Assembly: GCA_030153205.1 (NCBI GenBank)
Contig: JASLHV010000042.1
Span: forward strand, 1 to 6,751
Length of the DNA: 6,751 bases
Reading direction: 5' to 3'
From: Roseiarcus sp.
GTDB lineage: Bacteria > Pseudomonadota > Alphaproteobacteria > Rhizobiales > Beijerinckiaceae
How positions within the stretch are numbered: the first letter of the stretch is position 1; each line of letters begins with the position of its first letter. Shown here piece by piece: positions 5,301 through 6,751 of this stretch. A program made the translations under genes and the position numbers. Below the pieces are notes generated by a model, which did no database searches, had not been told where the DNA came from, and saw only the letters and a program-made list of their open reading frames with translations.

Positions 5301-6751
5301 GTGGCGAGAATGAAAGCAATCGAAGCCGCCGTTCGCGTGCTCGAAAAGGAAGGGATCACCTGCGCCTTTGGCGTTCCCGGCGCTGCGATCAATCCGTTCT
5401 ACGCGGCGCTCAAGGCGCGCGGATCCATTCGTCATATTCTCGCGCGCCATGTCGAAGGCGCCTCGCATATGGCCGACGGCTATACGCGCGCCAAGGCGGG
5501 CAATATCGGCCTCTGCATCGGCACCTCAGGCCCTGCGGGCACGGATATGATCACCGGCCTCTATGCGGCCGCCGCAGATTCGATCCCGATCCTTTGCATC
5601 ACCGGCCAGGCGCCGCGCGCCAAGCTGGCGAAAGAGGACTTTCAGGCGGTCGACATCGAGTCCATCGCCAAGCCGGTGACCAAATGGGCGGTGACCGTGC
5701 GTGAACCCGCGCTGGTCCCGATGGTCTTCCAGCAGGCCTTTCATGTCATGCGTTCGGGGCGTCCTGGCCCTGTGCTCATCGACCTCCCGATCGACGTCCA
5801 GACGACCGAGATCGAATATGACGATTCAACCTATCAGCCGCTGCCGATCTACAAGCCGGCCGCTACGCGCAAGCAGGCCGAGCGCGCACTCGCCATGCTC
5901 AATGACTCGGAGCGCCCTTTGATCGTGGCGGGCGGCGGCATCATCAACGCCGATGCTTGCGATCTTCTGGTGGAGTTCGCGGAACTGACCGGCGTTCCAG
6001 TCATCCCGACGCTGATGGGATGGGGCGCGATCCCGGACGATCATCCCTTGATGGCCGGCATGGTGGGATTGCAGACCAGCCATCGCTACGGCAATGCGAC
6101 GTTCCTGGAGTCGGACTTCGTCTTCGGCATTGGCAATCGCTGGGCCAATCGCCATACCGGCTCGGTCGAGACCTATACGAAGGGCCGTAAATTCATCCAT
6201 GTCGATATCGAGCCGACCCAAATCGGCCGCGTCTTTGGCCCCGACTTCGGCATTATCTCTGACGCGAAAGCGGCGCTGACAATGTTCCTTGAAGTCGCGC
6301 GCGAGATGAAGAAGGCGGGCAAGCTCAGGGATCGCAGCGAATGGTCGGCGAAATGCTTGCACCGTAAGAATAACATGCTGCGCAAGAGCCACTTCGACCA
6401 GGTGCCGTTGAAGCCACAGCGCGTCTATGAGGAGATGAACGAGGCTTTCGGCCGCGACACTTGCTATGTGACGACGATCGGCTTGTCGCAGATCGCCGGC
6501 GCGCAGTTCCTCAAAGTGTACAATCCGCGCAACTGGATCAATTGCGGACAGGCCGGCCCGCTGGGCTGGACGCTTCCCGCCGCGCTTGGCGTGCGCGCGG
6601 CGGATCCTGACAAGACGATTGTCGCGCTTTCGGGCGACTATGACTTCCAATTCATGATCGAAGAATTGGCGGTCGGCGCACAGCACAAGCTGCCCTATCT
6701 TCATATGGTCGTGAACAATTCGTACCTTGGCCTGATCCGCCAGTCGCAGCG
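5301..6751 (+). CDS. gcl: Glyoxylate carboligase (tartronate-semialdehyde synthase), 3' end cut by window
   Basis: The first 483 codons of a thiamine-diphosphate enzyme that joins two glyoxylates into tartronate semialdehyde plus CO2, the entry to the glycerate pathway in the cytoplasm. Similarity to E. coli Gcl (593 residues) is high along the whole length, e.g. GVPGAAINPFY, ARHVEGASHMA, GTSGPAGTDMITG, NRHTGSVE and INCGQAGPLGWT. Val51 replaces the catalytic glutamate found in most ThDP enzymes, a Gcl hallmark that separates it from acetolactate synthase. The ThDP/Mg motif runs from Gly445-Asp446 to Asn472-Asn473. The start is GTG 5301, with GGAG eight bases ahead, because it aligns with residue 1 of E. 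coli Gcl (MARMKA against MAKMRA). ATG 5310 is a possible internal start; TTG 5238 and ATG 5247 are in frame upstream but would add an unsupported extension. About 110 residues lie beyond the right edge. It is likely controlled by the IclR-type gene immediately upstream. Confidence 0.97.
   Translation, partial: MARMKAIEAAVRVLEKEGITCAFGVPGAAINPFYAALKARGSIRHILARHVEGASHMADGYTRAKAGNIGLCIGTSGPAGTDMITGLYAAAADSIPILCITGQAPRAKLAKEDFQAVDIESIAKPVTKWAVTVREPALVPMVFQQAFHVMRSGRPGPVLIDLPIDVQTTEIEYDDSTYQPLPIYKPAATRKQAERALAMLNDSERPLIVAGGGIINADACDLLVEFAELTGVPVIPTLMGWGAIPDDHPLMAGMVGLQTSHRYGNATFLESDFVFGIGNRWANRHTGSVETYTKGRKFIHVDIEPTQIGRVFGPDFGIISDAKAALTMFLEVAREMKKAGKLRDRSEWSAKCLHRKNNMLRKSHFDQVPLKPQRVYEEMNEAFGRDTCYVTTIGLSQIAGAQFLKVYNPRNWINCGQAGPLGWTLPAALGVRAADPDKTIVALSGDYDFQFMIEELAVGAQHKLPYLHMVVNNSYLGLIRQSQ

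Noticed and set aside
9..5312. The 11-mer TGGCGAGAATG occurs three times on the plus strand (9-19, 5239-5249, 5302-5312), suggesting a dispersed repeat.
   Set aside because: In nearly 7 kb several identical 11-mer pairs are expected by chance. The first copy is inside the nucleoside hydrolase tail and its flanks do not match the others.
5826..6704. A 292-codon minus-strand open frame at the right edge.
   Set aside because: It is the mirror of the gcl coding sequence, which is strongly similar to E. coli Gcl throughout.
5301..6751. Acetolactate synthase or another ThDP decarboxylase instead of Gcl.
   Set aside because: Val51 stands where those enzymes have the catalytic glutamate, and the match to E. 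coli Gcl motifs is continuous along the protein.
1..6751. tRNA, rRNA, CRISPR array, insertion sequence or phage genes.
   Set aside because: No cloverleaf, no regularly spaced repeats, no transposase or integrase motifs and no terminal inverted repeats were seen on either strand.

Overview
The window looks like chromosomal DNA of an alphaproteobacterium, most likely Hyphomicrobiales (a Beijerinckiaceae- or Methylocystaceae-like organism is a guess). This rests on high GC in the right half, a PAS_7-type PAS domain fused to GGDEF-EAL, a FeeM/LuxI-fold acyltransferase, and protein-level resemblance only. No RNA gene, CRISPR array, insertion sequence or phage gene is visible, and no stretch above about 180 bases lacks a gene.

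Layout, left to right. (1) Bases 2-193, plus strand: the last 63 codons of a nucleoside hydrolase whose start lies outside the window. (2) Two leftward genes: a 203-residue unrecognised protein (1683 to 1072) built from two 90-residue repeats, then a 243-residue LuxI/FeeM-like N-acyl transferase (956 to 225), which converges on the nucleoside hydrolase. The 115 bases between them hold an AT-rich island with helically phased GTAA/GTTAA motifs and a near-match to a CtrA site. (3) A 145-base divergent region with a 17-base-period direct repeat, then a rightward 770-residue membrane protein with PAS, GGDEF and EAL domains, all with intact catalytic motifs. (4) An IclR-family regulator resembling AllR (4241-5125), then a 175-base gap and glyoxylate carboligase gcl (5301 to the right edge, about 483 of roughly 593 residues present).

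How they fit together. The best-supported unit is IclR plus gcl. The regulator keeps the residues that bind glyoxylate in E. coli AllR, and the next gene condenses two glyoxylates to tartronate semialdehyde, so glyoxylate-responsive control of the glycerate pathway is the natural reading. The remaining pathway genes (hydroxypyruvate isomerase, tartronate semialdehyde reductase, glycerate kinase) would be expected to the right of the window. The left half has a possible signalling flavour: a lone acyl-transferase of the autoinducer-synthase fold, a two-repeat protein of unknown role, and a c-di-GMP enzyme transcribed divergently. A functional link among these three is only inference from position. 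The most novel item is the two-repeat protein with its acyltransferase neighbour.
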